From NCBI RefSeq assembly GCF_949987535.1, contig NC_080064.1, positions 41,302,282 to 41,366,281 on the forward strand: 64,000 bases of DNA. Direction: 5' to 3'. A model generated the notes under the pieces. That model was given only the letters and a program-made list of their open reading frames with translations. It did not search any database and had not been told where the DNA came from. The stretch comes from Balaenoptera acutorostrata (Eukaryota > Chordata > Mammalia > Artiodactyla > Balaenopteridae). A program made the translations under genes and the position numbers. Below are positions 21,150 through 33,640 of the stretch, piece after piece. Position 1 is the first letter of the stretch, and the number at the start of each line of letters is the position of its first letter.

Positions 21150-21177
21150 ATTGTGTTTAAGAAAAAAGGTTCTGGAG
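21150..21177 (+). repeat. MIR head fragment, split by the large L1
   Basis: 'gtgtttaagaaaaaaggttc' and 'tggag' resemble the MIR head, which continues after the L1 at 28489 with 'tcatcctggct'. The L1 therefore landed inside a MIR. Confidence 0.6.
21164..21177 (+). repeat. Target-site duplication, left copy, of the full-length L1
   Basis: The 14-mer aaaaggttctggag precedes the first base of the L1 and recurs at 28475-28488. The A-run next to it fits the T-rich endonuclease cleavage site of L1. Confidence 0.92.
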
Positions 21178-23349
21178 AGACGTTCAACATGGCAGAGGAT
21201 TAAGACATGGAGATCACCTTCCTACCCACAAATACATCAGAAATACATCTACATGTGGAACAACTTCTACAGAACACCTATTGAACACTGGCAGAAGACC
21301 TCAGACTTCCCAAAAGTCAAGAAACTCCCCACATACTTGGAAAGGGTAAAAGAAAAAAGAAAAAACAGAGAAAAAAGAATAGGGATGGACCTGCACCTCT
21401 GGGAGGGAGCTGTGAAGGAGTAAAAGTTTCCACACACTAGGAAGCCCCTTCACTGACACAGACGAGGGGTAGCAGGGGGGAAGCTTCAGAGCATGGAGGA
21501 GAGCACAGCAATAGGGGTGCAGAGGGCAAAGCAGAGAGATTCCCCCACAGAGGATCGGTGCTGACCAGCAGTCACCAGCCTGAGAGGCTGGTCTGCTCAC
21601 CTGCTGGGATGGGTGGGGGCTAGGAGCTGAGGCTGGAGCTTCAGAGTTCAGATCCCAGGGAGAGGACTGGGGTTGGCTGCGTGAACACAGCCTGAAGGGG
21701 GCTAATGAGACACAGCTAGCCAGGAGGGAGTCCACAAAAAAGTCTGGACCTGCATAAGAGGCAAGAGACATTGTTTCATGGTGTGCGAGGAGATGGGATT
21801 CAGAGCACTGCCTAAACGAGCTCCAGAGACAGTGGCGAGCCATGGCTATCAGCACAGACACAAGAGACACGCATGAGACGCTAAGGCTGCTGCTACAGCC
21901 ACCAAGAAGCCTGTGTGCAAGCAAAGGTCACTATCCACACCTCCCCTCCCAGGAGCCTGTGCAGCCTGCCACTTCCAGGGTTCCGAGATCCAGGGACAAC
22001 TTCCCTGGGAGAACACATGGCATGACTCAGGCCGCTACAATGTCACACTGGCCTCTGCTGCTACAGGCTTGCCCCGCATTCTGTACCCCTCCCTCCCCCG
22101 GCCTGAGTGAACCAGAGCCCCCTAATCAGCTGCTACTTTAATCCTGTCCTGTCTGGGCTGGGAACAGACACCCTCAGGCGACCTACACACAGAGGCAGGG
22201 CCAAATTGAAAGCTGAACCCCAGGAGCTGTGCGAACAAAGAAGAGAAAGGAAAATTTCTCCCAGCAGCCTCAGGAGCAGCAGATTAAAACTCCACAATCA
22301 ACTTGATGCACCGTGCATCTGTAGAATACCTTAATAGAAAATGAAACATCCCAAAATTGAGGTGGTGGACTTTGTGAGCAACTGTAGACTTGGGTTTGCT
22401 TTCTGCGTTTAATTTGTTTCTGGTTTTATGTTTATCTTAGTTTAGTAATTAGAGTATATTATCATTAGTAGATTTGTTTATTGATTTGGTTGCTCTCTTC
22501 CTTTTTTATATATATATATAGATATATATATATTTTCCCTTTTCTCTTTTTGTGAGTGTGTATGTGTATGCTTCTTTTTGTGACTTTGTCTGTATAGCTT
22601 TGCTTTTACCATTTGTCCTAGGGTTCTGTCTGTCCAGTTTTTTGTTCTTTTTAATTTTTTTTTTAGGATAGTTTTTAGTGCTTGTTATAATTGGTGGATT
22701 TCTTTTTTGGTTTGTTGCTCTCTTCTTTCTTTCTTTCATTGTTATTTTTTTTTAATTTTTACTTTTTAATAATTAAAAAAATTTTTAATTTAAAAACTAT
22801 ATTTTGTTTTATTTTTTCTTCATTTCTTTTTTTCTCCCTTTTCTTCTGAGAAGTGTGGCTGACCGGGTCTTCGTGCTCCGGCCAGGTGTCAGACCTGTGC
22901 CTCTGTGGTGGGAGAGCTGAGTTCAAGACATTGATCCACCAGAGACCTCCCGGCTCCATGTAATATCAAAAGGTGAAAGCTCTCCCAGATATCTCCATCT
23001 CAACACTAAGACCCAGCTCCACTCAACGACAAGAAAGCTACAGTGCTGGACACCCTATGCCAAAAAACTAGCAAGACAGGAATACAACCCCACCCATTAG
23101 CAGAGAGTATGCTTAAAATCATAATAAGGTCACAGACACCCCAAAACACACGACCAGATGTGGTCCTGCCCACCAGAAAGACAAGATACAGCCTCATCCA
23201 CCAGAACACAGGCACCAGTCCCCTCCATCAGGAAGCCTACACAACCCACTGAACCAAACTTAAGCACTGGGGGCAGACACCAAAAACAACAGGAACTATG
23301 AACCTGCAGCCTGCAAAAAGGACACCTAAAACACAGAAAGTTAAACAAA
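21178..23349 (+). promoter_or_regulatory. L1 5' UTR with presumed internal promoter
   Basis: About 2.2 kb precede the ORF1 start. The first 1 kb is relatively GC-rich with CTG and CAG-rich segments. The middle (22380-22850) is very T-rich and holds a TA microsatellite at about 22508-22535. 'ttttcttctgagaagtgtgg' begins another GC-richer part near 22838. L1 promoters lie within this UTR by family knowledge; I cannot identify individual factor sites with confidence. Confidence 0.65.
22508..22535 (+). repeat. TA microsatellite
   Basis: Alternating TA run interrupted once by 'gata', inside the T-rich part of the L1 5' UTR. Confidence 0.95.
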
Positions 23350-24234
23350 ATGAGAAGACAGAGAAACACACAGCAGATGAAGGAGCAAGGTAAAAACCAA
23401 CCAGACCAAACAAATGAATAGGAACGAGGCAGTCTACCTGAAAAATAATTCAGAGTAATGATAGTAAAGATGATCCAAAATCTTGGAAATAGAATGGAGA
23501 AAATACAAGAAGCGTTTAAAAAGGAACTAGAAGAACTAAAGAGCAAACAAACAATGATGAACACAATAAATAAAATTAAAAATTCTCTAGAAGGGATCAA
23601 TAGCAGAATAACTGAGGCAGAAGAACGGATAAGTGACCTAGAAGATAAAATAGTTGAAACAACTGCCACAGAGCAGAATAAAGAAAAAAGAATGAAAAGA
23701 ATTGATGACAGTCACAGGGACCTCTGAGACAACAATAAACACACCAACATTTGAATTATAGGGGTCCCAGAAGAAGAAGAGAAAAAGAAAGGGATTAAGA
23801 AAATAGGTAAACAGATTATAGTTGAAAACTTCCCTAATATGAGAAAGGAAATGGTCAATCAAGTCAGGAAGTGCAGAGAGTCCCATACTGGATAAATCCA
23901 AGGAGAAACATGCCAAGACACATATTAATCAAACTAACAAAAATTAAATACAAAGAAAAAATATTAAAAGCAGCAAGAGAAAAACAACAACATACAAGGG
24001 AATCCCCATAAGGTTAACAGCTGATCATTCAGCAGAAACTCTGCAAGCCAGAAAGGAGTGGCAGGACATATTTAAAGTGATGAAAGGGAAAAACCTACAA
24101 CCAAGATTACTCTACCCAGCAAGGATCTCATTCAGATTTGATGGAGAAATTAAAACCTTCACAGACAAGCAAAAGCTAAGAGAGTTCAGCACCACCAACC
24201 AGCTTTACAACAAACGCTAAAGGAACTGCTCTAG
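23350..24234 (+). pseudogene. L1 ORF1 remnant (RNA-binding chaperone)
   Basis: The expected start is an ATG at 23350, followed after about 19 codons by an early stop. Beyond it, 23458-23727 preserves a coiled-coil segment with heptad-like 'MEKIQEAFKKELEELKSKQ', the part through which ORF1p trimerises. A stop follows 'DSHRDL' where the RRM domain begins. The rest can be followed only in broken frames up to the stop at 24232-24234. ORF1p normally coats L1 RNA in the cytoplasm; this copy cannot be made intact. Its close relative at 37125-38026 keeps a longer open segment. Confidence 0.9.
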
Positions 24235-24292
24235 ACAGGAAACACAAGAGAAGGAAAAGACCTACAATAACAAACCCAAAACAATTAAGAAA

Positions 24293-27200
24293 ATGGTAAT
24301 AGGAACATACATATCAATAATTACCTTAAATGTAAATGGATTAAATGCTCCAACCGAAAGACATAGACTGGCTGAATGGGTACAGAAACAAGACCTGTAT
24401 ATATACTGTCTACAAGAGACCCACTTCAGACCAGGGACACATACAGACTGAAACTGAGGGGATGGAAGAAGATATTCCATGCAAATGGAAATCAAAATGG
24501 AGTAGCAATTCTCATATCAGACAAAATAGACTTGAAAATAAAGACTATTACAAGAGACAAAGAAGGACACTACATAATGATCAAGGGATCAATACAAGAA
24601 GAAGATATAACAATTGTAAATATTTATGCACCCAACATAAGAGCACCTCAATACATAAGGCAAATGCTATCAGCCATAAAAGGGGAAATCAACAGTAAGA
24701 CAATCATAGTAGGGGACTTTAACACCCCGCTTTCACCAATGGACAGATCATCCAAATGAATAGAAATAAGGAAACATAAGCTTTAAATGACACATTGAAC
24801 AAGATGGACTTAATTGATATTTATAGGACAGTCCATCCATAAACAACAGAATACACTTTCTTCTCAAGTGCTCATGGAACATTCTCCAGGATAGATCATA
24901 TCGTGCGTCAGAAATCAAGCCTTAGTAAATTTAAGAAAATTGAAATTGTACCAAGTACCTTTTCCAACCACAACACTATGAGACTAGATACCAATTACAG
25001 GAAACATTCTGTAAAAAATACAAACACATGGAGGCTAAATAATACACTATTAAATAACGAAGAGATCACTGAAGAGATCAAAGAGGAAATCACAAAATAC
25101 CTAGAAACAAATGCACGACAACCCATAACCTATGGGATGCAGTAAAAGCAGTTCTAAGAGGGAAGTTTATAGCAATACAATCCTACGTCAAGAAACAAGA
25201 AACATCTGAAATAACAACCTAAACTTACAGCTAAAGCATTTAGAGAAAGAAGAACACAAAACCTGCAAGTTAGCCAAAGGAAAGAAATCATAAAAATCAG
25301 ATCAGAAATAAATGAAAAAGAATGAAGGAAATGATAGCAAAGATCAATAAAACTAAAAGATGGTTCTTTGAGAACACAAACAAAACCTATAAACCATTAG
25401 CCAGACTCATCAAGAAAAAAAAGAAGACTCAAATGAATAGAATTAGAAAAGAAAAAGGAGAAGTAACAGCTGACACTGCAGAAATACAAAGGATTATTAC
25501 AGATTACTACAAGCAACTATATGCCACCAAAATGGACAACCTGGAAGAAATGGACAAATTCTTAGAAAAGCACAACCTTCCAAGACTGAACCAGGAAGAT
25601 AAAGAAAATATGAACAGACCAATCACAAGCACTGAAATTGAGACTGTGATTAAAAATCTTCCAACAAACAAAAGCCCAGGACCAGATGGCTTCACAGGCA
25701 AATTCTATCAAACATTTAGAGAAGAGCTAACACCTATCCTTTTCAAACTCTTCCAAAATATGGCAGAGGGAGGAACACTCCCAAACTCATTCTACGAGGC
25801 CACCATCACCCTGATACTAAAACCAGACAAAGATGTCACAAAAAAAGAAAACTACAGGCCAATAGCACTGATGAACATAGAGGCAAAAATCCTCAACAAA
25901 ATACTAGCCAACAGAATGCAACAGCACATTAAAAGGATCATACACCATGATCAAGTAGAGTTTATCCCAGGAATGCAAGGATTCTTCAATATATGCAAAT
26001 CAATCAATGTGATAAACCATATTAACAAACTGAAGTAGAAAAACCATATGATCATCACAGTAGATGAAGAAAAAGCTTTTGACCAAATTCAACACCCATT
26101 TATGATAAAAACCCTCCAGAAGGTAGGCACAGAAGGAACTTACCTCAACATAATAAAGGCTATATATGACAAACCCACAGCCAACATCATTCTCAATGGT
26201 GAAAAACTGAAACCATTTCCTTTAAGATCAGGAACAAGACAAGGTTGTCCACTCTCACCACTATTATTCAATATAGTTTTGGAAGTTTTAGCCACAGCAA
26301 TCAGAGAAGAAAAAGAAATAAAAGGAATCCAAACTGGAAAAGAAGAAGTAAAACTGCCACTGTTTGCAGATGACATGATACTATACATAGAGAATCCTAA
26401 AGATGCTACCACAAACCTACTAGAGCTAATCAATGAATTTGGTAAGGTAGCAAGGTACAAAATTAATGCACAGAAATTTCTTGCATTCCTATACACTAAT
26501 GATGACAAATATGAAAGAGAAATTAAAGAAACACTCTCATTTACCATTGCAACAAAAAGAATAAAATACCTAGGAATAAACCTACCTACGGAGACAAATG
26601 ACCTGTATACAGAAAACTACAAGACACCAATGAAAGAAATTAAAGATGATATAAAAAGATGGAGAGATATACCATGTTCTTGGGTTGGAAGAATCCACAT
26701 TGTGAAAATGACTATACTACCCAAAGCAATCTACAGATTCAATGCAATCCCTATCAAACTACCAATGCCGTTTTTCACAGAACTAGAACAAAAAATTTCA
26801 CAATTTTCATGGAAACACAAAACACCCCGAATAGCCAAAGCAGTCTTGAGAAAGAAAAACGGAGCTTGAAGAATCAGGCTCCCTGACTTCAGACTATTCT
26901 ACAAAGCTACAGTAATCAAGACAGTATGGTACAGGCACAAAAACAGAAATATAGATCAATGGAACAGGATAGAAAGCACAGAGATAAACCCACACACACA
27001 TGGGTACCTTATTTTTAATAAAGGAGGCAAGAATATACAGTAGAGAAAAGACAGCCTCTTCAATAAGTGGTGCTGGGAAAACTGGACAGCTACATGTAAA
27101 AGAATGAAATTAGAACACTCCCTAACACCATACGCAAAAATAAACTCAAAATGGATTAAAGACCTAAATGTAAGGCCAGACACTATAAAACTCTTAGAGG

Positions 27201-28250
27201 AAAACCTAGGAAAAACACTCTATGACATAAATCACAGCAAGATCCTTTTTGACCCACCTCCTAGAGAAATGGAAATAAACACAAAAATAAACAAATGGGA
27301 CCTAATGAGACATAAAAGCTCTTGCACAGCAAAGGAAACCATAAACAAGACGAAAAGACAACCCTCAGAATGGGAGAAAATGCTTGCAAACGAAGCAAAT
27401 GACAAATGATTAATCTCCAAAATTTACAAGCAGCTCATGGAGCTCAATATCAAAAAACCAAACAACCCAATCCAAAAATGGGCAGAAGACCTAAATAGAC
27501 ATTTCTCCAAAGAAGATATACAGATTGCCAACAAACCCATGGAGGATGCTTAACATCACTAATCATTAGAGAAATGCAAATCAAACTACAATGAGGTATC
27601 ACCGCACACCTGTCAGAATGGCCATCATCAAAAAATCTAGAAACAATAAATGCTGGAGAGGGTGTGGAGAAAAGGGAACTCTCTTGCACTGTTGGTGGGA
27701 ATGTAAATTGATACAGCCACTATGGAGAACAGTATGGAGGTTCCTTAGCAAACTAAAAATAAAACTCCCATACGACCCAGCAATCCCACTACTGGGCATA
27801 TACCCTGAGAAAACCATAATTCACAAAGAGACATATACCACAGTGTTCATTGCAGCTCTATTTACAATGGGCAGGACATGGAAGCAACCTAAGTGTCCAT
27901 CGACAGATGAATGGATAAAGAAGATGTGGCACTTATATACAATGGAATATTACTCAGCCATAAAAAGAAACGAAACTGAGTTATTTGTAGTGAGGTGGAT
28001 GGACCTAGAATCTGTCATACAGAGTGAAGTAAGCCAGAAAGAGAAAAACAAATACCGAATGTTAACACATATATATGGAATCTATATAAAAAAAAAAAGT
28101 GGTTCTGCAGAACCTAGGGGCAGCACAGGAATAAAGACACAGACGTACAGAATCGACTTGAGGACACAGGGAGAGGGAAGGGCAAGCTGGGACGAAGTGA
28201 GGGAGTTGCACTCACATATATACGCTACCAAATGTAAAATAGATAGCTAG
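24293..28250 (+). pseudogene. L1 ORF2 remnant (endonuclease and reverse transcriptase)
   Basis: Starts at an ATG 58 bases after ORF1. The endonuclease domain shows 'ITLNVNGLNAP' and 'CLQETHF', then 'IIVGDFNTPLS', with frame changes and stops between them. The reverse transcriptase lies mainly at 25322-26869, in one frame but cut by a stop at 26036-26038. It includes '[17 protein letters not shown]', '[12 protein letters not shown]' and the catalytic 'FADD' at 26363-26374. The C-terminal part (27591-28250) includes the cysteine-rich 'CWRGCGEKG', 'LLHCWWEC'. The intact protein nicks DNA and copies L1 RNA at the target. At least three frame changes make this copy inactive. Confidence 0.94.
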
Positions 28251-28474
28251 TGGGAAGCAGCCGCATAGCACAGGGAAATCAGCTCAGTGCTTTGTGACCA
28301 TGTAGAGGGGTGGGTTGGGGGGATGGGAGGGAGACACAAGAGGGAGGAGATATGTGTATATATGTATATGTATAGCTGATTCACTTTGTTACAAAGCAGA
28401 AACTAACATACCATTGTAAAGCAATTATACTCCAATAAATATGTTAAAAAATATATATGCTAAAAAAAAGAGAG

Positions 28475-28488
28475 AAAAGGTTCTGGAG
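28475..28488 (+). repeat. Target-site duplication, right copy, of the full-length L1
   Basis: aaaaggttctggag, identical to 21164-21177, directly after the A-rich tail. Confidence 0.92.
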
Positions 28489-28670
28489 TCATCCTGGCTA
28501 TAATTTGAGCTAGTTATGATGCCTTTCAAAGCTTCATTTTGCACCTTTGTGCATTGAGAATATTAGTTATTGTGAGGAATAAATGTGACAATTACTGTTA
28601 AGTATTTAACATAGTGCTTGTCCTATAAGAAGGGATCAATAAATATTAATAATATATTATCATCATCCTT
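28489..28670 (+). repeat. MIR SINE, right part of the MIR split by L1
   Basis: 'tcatcctggctataatttga', 'caaagcttcattttgcacct', 'gttattgtgaggaataaatg' and 'agtgcttgtcctataag' follow the MIR order from head to 3' end. The missing head lies at 21150-21177. Confidence 0.78.
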
Positions 28671-28674
28671 ATAA

Positions 28675-29340
28675 AGTGAGCAGAGAATTAAGGGACAAGA
28701 CCAAAGTTCATTTACCTCAACTGAGACGTAATATCCAGGTTTGAGAAGAAGTGGGAAATAGGCTTAGAGATCCCCACAATTACACAATAGAACAGTGGCT
28801 ACCCTGCTTGGGCTTCTGAATCTGTGAACATAAATGTCTCAATGTAAATTAAGAAAACAGTCTCCAAATAAATCTAAGCAGACATGAAAGAGCAGGCAGG
28901 AGTCCATGTGTTGCTTCAGTTACACAGTGATAATTAAGAGTAGACATTTGAAACACCCACTTTAAAAATCTAACATCCTTAATATAGGGTAATATAATAC
29001 CTAACTTTGTAAAGCTGGCAGCTCCACTTAATAATATAATTACTGTATATGACTTGCTCTTACAAGGATTTTCATGTGGATATATCATTTCACTTTCTCC
29101 TTTTGTTTTCAAAAAAATTTAAAGCCACATTACCGAAAATAGTCAATTATTCAATTGTTTAAACTATAATAATATATTTTCCTGTATTTCCGGATATGCA
29201 GCTGCTCACTGCCATTAGGCAAACGCAAAAAAACACATTAGTCAACAAAATTAAAAAAAGAGCTGGTTGATTAGCTTTGTGAAGTGACAAAAAAAAGTGT
29301 TTTTTGAAGTTATGGAGACCTAGAATCAAATTTCAACTTT
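28675..29340. other. No gene or repeat recognised
   Basis: AT-rich and unassigned. An 87-codon minus-strand frame at 28849-29112 has no recognisable domain. Confidence 0.4.
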
Positions 29341-29344
29341 TTAT

Positions 29345-29795
29345 ATAATAATATTTATTGAGAGCTTATTATGTATAAGGCCCTCTTCTATATACCTTTA
29401 CATATCCGTGTAATATTGGGCAAGTTACTTTATCTTTCTGAGCTTCAATTTCCTCAATTGTAAAAATAGGAATAAAGATTCTATTCAGCCCAATATTAAT
29501 ATTTGGACAAAACATAAATGCATTAGTTTTTGATAAGTATACAAAAGATGGCATATCTAAATGCAAATGCAGGTGATGATGGTAGTAAACACATGGGGCT
29601 TATTATGTGCTAAGCACAATTCTAAATACTTCACATAATCTAATTTAATGTTCTTAACAACCCAAAGAGTAGGAAACTGAGTCACAAAGAGTTTAGATAA
29701 TTTTTACAAGGTAACAGTTAGTAAGTAGCGGTTCAGACTGAAAGGCAGGCAGTTTGGGCTCCAGGGTTGTTATCACTAGACCACAGAGCCATTCT
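29345..29795. repeat. MIR cluster
   Basis: A short antisense piece at 29345-29395 ('tttattgagagcttattatg') meets a sense core at 29400-29510 ('gggcaagttactttatcttt', 'gagcttcaatttcctcaatt'). Positions 29585-29790 are an antisense MIR with 'gtgctaagcacaattctaaa' and 'gtaggaaactgagtcacaaa'. Confidence 0.78.
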
Positions 29796-30064
29796 TTTAC
29801 AATGGTCTGATCCTGTATATGGATGTATGTTCCTGAGCAATTTGGAAATGCCAAGTGCCTTGCTTGTAGAAAATTAATTTGTATATGTTGATATGTGATT
29901 CTGCCTACTTTTTTCCATTTTGCCCAGTCTTCATGAACCTAGATCTAGAAAGGGAGAAGAAAGGAGAGTTGAATTCTAATTGCCTTCAGATGTTGCATCA
30001 TCACAATACCTGCTAGATTTGATTTAGGGGGAAATGCAAGGTTAGATTTTCCTTAATCAATAAA

Positions 30065-30300
30065 GATAATGACAGCTTTTTATTTATGAAATATGTATGG
30101 ATTATGCTAGTCTCTTTATATGCATGATCTCACTCAGTTCTCATGACAATCCAATAATATCAATATTTCTGGCCTGTGCTACAGATGAGAAAACTGAGGC
30201 TTAGAAAGGTTAACTTGTCCAAATCTGCATAGCTAGTAAATGACAGAATGAGGCTATGAACTCAATTCTATTTGACCCAGATGTTCTTAAACATTACCCT
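30065..30300 (-). repeat. MIR SINE, antisense
   Basis: 'gcatgatctcactcagttct', 'gatgagaaaactgaggctta', 'gaaaggttaacttgtccaaa' and 'agctagtaaatgacagaatg' give the reversed MIR order. Confidence 0.85.
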
Positions 30301-30304
30301 GTTT

Positions 30305-31095
30305 CATTATCACACCAAGTCAACTGAGACTTGACCTGGAGCTGGATATAGTGGGCCAGGACTGGGAAGCTAATTAAGGAAGGTGATGCCCACAGAGATA
30401 TAGAATAACAAGGATCTATTATGTTTAGATCTATATAGAGGTGGGCAATGTTTAAAGGTGGTATAAAACAGGGAGTTTTGGAAGCCCAAATTAGAAGTCA
30501 GAAATGGTTTGTTCATGCCTGATTTTGCATTGATTTCATTTTTACTATAAAAATAATATTTGTTTACTATAAAAAAGCAGCCAAAAGAAACAGTAAAACA
30601 CAAAGTAGAAAGAATAAATGAAATATGCCCCGTGTCTAAAAAGAAACCCTTAACATTTCAATAGAACATTTATATATTTTTCCACAAAGATGAATGTCTT
30701 TGTCACCTAATAAAAATGCAAAACATTTTGTCATGCTATTTTATACTCTTCTAAAATATCTTTTTCATTTTCTTCCTGATTCTAAGCTACACCCTGGATA
30801 TAAGTGGTATAATAGTAGTGACCTAAAGAAAGTAAGAAATATGCAGAGAAACCTGAACCAGACTGAGGCAGAATCAAAGATACCAGGTTTACTTCACCTG
30901 TTGGCAAACAGTTTGTGTATGTAAGTGCTTCCCCCTGCAACGGCTGGCTGAATAAAGGAAGGAAGGAATGAGTATAAATATCATCCATCTCCATCCAACC
31001 ACAAAGTTGCTTAGTTAATTAAAAGACAAGTTTTGAGTCCATGCATGGAAAGTAGCTGTTACTCCATAAATCTGTGTATCACTTAATGAATATAA
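30305..31095. other. No gene recognised
   Basis: Frames at 30370-30603 and 30694-30924 lack domains and neighbours that would support a gene. Sequence near 30590-30690 is A/T-rich and could be an eroded LINE, but I cannot place it. Confidence 0.4.
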
Positions 31096-31099
31096 ATAT

Positions 31100-31320
31100 A
31101 TGTGAAGACTTCTTTCCACCCTGTTGCCACTGTCACTAGTTCTTCTCACCATTTCTTTTATGGATTATTGCACCTGCCTCTTCTCTCATACTTTCTAATT
31201 TGCCCTCTACTGATACCACAGTGATACTCCTACAATGAAAATCTCTTTCTATTCTTTCATATAGTCAGCACACAATCACAGTGTTTGGTACAGCAGTGAC
31301 TGAAATACTGACTGACTAGA
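31100..31320 (+). repeat. L2 LINE fragment (weak)
   Basis: 'atggattattgcacctgcct' resembles the L2 ORF2 coding stretch for the conserved LDYC motif, and 'agtgtttggtacagcagtga' resembles a later 3' part. The copy is short and deleted internally. Confidence 0.5.
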
Positions 31321-31559
31321 CGAACAAATGAAAAGAACAGTAGGAACAGAAAACGAATGCTTGAAATAAAGCAGTTTCTCTAACGCTAATGTGGGGAATA
31401 CAAGACTGCCTACATTAGATGGTGGTTGTAAGCACTAAATAAGGCAGAAAAGGATTTCTGCTTTAGTCTAAGTTAAAGTAACAGAAACTAGAATTATACT
31501 CCTGCATGAAAAAACTAAAACACAGGACAAAATATATGAAACAATGGTTTTCAAGACAA

Positions 31560-32215
31560 TGTAAGTCAGGCAACAAAGGATAGTCTACTGCTCATAGAAA
31601 TGTAGACGTTACAACTGTTTTAGAAAACATTTTGGCAGTTTCTTAAACAATTAACATTCACCTACCATCTGATCCAGTCATCCCTCTCCTAGGTATTTAC
31701 CCAAGAGAAACGAAAGATTATATACACACAAAGATTTGTACATGAATGTTCATAGCAGCCTTATTTGCAATAGCTAAAATCTTGTGTGTGGGTTGGCTCT
31801 CAAATGTCTATCAACAGATGAAAAGATCAAAAAATTGCAGTACGTCTATATAATGGAAGACATGTATAAAATATACAAAAGAGAATGAAACACTGATACA
31901 TGCAACATTGATAAATCTCAATTATGCTGAGTGAAAGAAGCCAAATAAAGAAGAATATATAGTGTGTGACTCCCTTTATATAAAACTAAAGAACACACAA
32001 AAAATTTTATAGTGAGTTAAAGAATTAGTAGTTAAGGGTTAACTACTAATTAAAGTCAAACTTAAAGATTAGTATTTGCCTGGGGAGGAGATGATTTTGT
32101 GAATGTGGACACATGTCAAAACATCAAATTGTACTCTTTAAATATGTGTGATTTATTTCATGTGAATGATCCCTCAATATAGCTGTTTTTAAAACTGAAA
32201 AAGAAAAATGTGAAG
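31560..32215 (+). mobile_element. Old L1/HAL1-type 3' end
   Basis: Sense L1 signals in order: 'cattttggcagtttcttaaa', 'tcatccctctcctaggtatt', 'tacccaagagaaacgaaaga', 'catagcagccttatttgcaa' and 'ctgagtgaaagaagccaaat'. A worn 3' UTR follows with 'ttgcctggggaggagatgat'. No open frame. Confidence 0.82.
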
Positions 32216-32219
32216 AATA

Positions 32220-33250
32220 TAACATGGTGCCTATCCCATAATAAGTACTCAATAAATGTTAGTTACTATTATTATTAAAGTACAATGAGGTAAAAATAAT
32301 TTATCTATTATGCTGTTAAGCTGGCACAGATTTCATGCTTGAGAAAATAAGTAAATTGGGGTATATGTAAAGCCCAAATGGCAAAAGCCAAAGCAATATA
32401 AGCAGATAGTTGTAGGGTTCAACATCAACGAATGAGAAATTTGAGTTTTGCACCCAAGTAGACAGAGAAAGAAACTATGGAAATGGTGGTAAGTGCAGGT
32501 AAGGATGATTAAACGTAGTTAAGAGGCTAATAAAAATTCCCTTGTGGTGGGGTGAAGAATATTTCAAGATAAGAAGCTGTTATTTTTTTTCATTTTTTGT
32601 GATATAAATCTTTTCCAAATCTTTACTAACAAACAAGAAGCAGAGGAGAATGAATAGTAAAGTAGGCAAGTAGCAATCTGTGTCATGGTCTGTAAAGAGA
32701 GAAAGGAAATCTTACATGTGTTTCAGTGCAGTGTGAAACAGAGGCAGTACATACAAGTATAACCTAGAGGCAGAGGTGACCATGAAAGAGTGAGGTTTTC
32801 CCCAAGAAAGCTGCACAGAAATCTTATGAAGCTCTTAGACTTCCACAGGCTGTGGAACAGGAATCTAAATTACCCTTAGCTCCGTCTCAGTATGCTAAGA
32901 GCTCACCACGCCTCCCCTCAATACGTACTTATCATCTAGGTTAGAAAAATGCTTTGGGGAGGAGAGTGGCTCAGAGTACACAACTCCTCCCCTAGGATGA
33001 TGGCATAATCTTACTAGTGCTGTCTCTGAGGTCACCTCCACTTTGAATCTGTCAGGACCTGAAGAACCTACTTGATCTCTCCTGTCTTCTACCATACCCC
33101 AGGACCAGATTAATTGCCTAAAATTGGATATTAATACTACATCCCTAGGCCCTAGCACAGTTTCTGGTGTATAGTAAGTGCACAATAAATATTTGCTGAC
33201 TAAGTCAAATGGACAAAAATAGCTCTCTCTCTCTGACATGTTAAACCTAC
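32220..33250. other. Mostly unassigned; two short MIR/L2 3' tails
   Basis: Positions 32225-32280 ('ataagtactcaataaatgtt') and 33140-33205 ('agtaagtgcacaataaatat') are typical MIR or L2 3' ends in sense orientation. The sequence between has no recognised element. A 185-codon minus-strand frame at 32895-33452 spans unrelated repeat pieces, including old L1, so I do not call it a gene. Confidence 0.5.
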
Positions 33251-33254
33251 TAAT

Positions 33255-33640
33255 CAGGAAACCATACATTAAAATAACAGTGAGATGCCCTTTCCACCTA
33301 TCTAACTGGTGAAAAATAAAAAGCATGAAAATGTTAAAGGCTAGTAAAAATGTAGGGGAAAATGGTACTCTCATATTCTGCTGGTGAGAATGTAAACTAA
33401 TAATGCAGTTTGGAAACAATATGACAGCCTCTACTAAATAAATAACATGCATAACCTATGACCCAACAATCCCACTTCTAGGTATATGACTTGGAGAAAT
33501 GTTCACATAAGGACAAAAATTACCATATACAAATGCCTAGTGCAGCATTATTTACAATGTCAAAAACTTGGAAACTCCCTTAACGTCCATCAATAGGGAA
33601 ATGGGTTTATAATGTGATATATTCATGTGATAGGATAATA
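33255..33640 (+). mobile_element. Old L1 ORF2 C-terminal fragment
   Basis: 'gtgagatgccctttccacct', 'ctggtgagaatgtaaactaa', 'acccaacaatcccacttcta' and 'aacgtccatcaatagggaaa' match the L1 ORF2 end in sense order, without an intact frame. Confidence 0.85.

Larger units (their letters stand above)
21178..28474 (+). mobile_element. Full-length L1 retrotransposon (coding-dead), 7.3 kb
   Basis: The element runs from a 5' end at 'agacgttcaacatggcagag' to an A-rich tail just before the right-hand 14-bp duplication. It has a long 5' UTR (21178-23349), ORF1 remnant (23350-24234), ORF2 remnant (24293 to about 28250) and a 3' UTR with a G-rich stretch (28290-28335) and an AATAAA-type end near 28434. Length, organisation and duplication show a complete target-primed insertion. 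Multiple stops and frameshifts in both genes make it inactive now. The 5' UTR would contain its internal pol II promoter. The body fits a cetartiodactyl L1 lineage. Confidence 0.95.

Noticed and set aside
21301..21924. 207-codon open frame on the minus strand
   Set aside because: It lies fully within the 5' UTR of the full-length L1 and reads its complementary strand, with a composition of Ser and Leu typical of a chance frame in CT-rich sequence.
32895..33452. 185-codon open frame on the minus strand
   Set aside because: It spans an L1 fragment read backwards and unrelated sequence, has no domain, and is not expected to be conserved. It is a chance frame.
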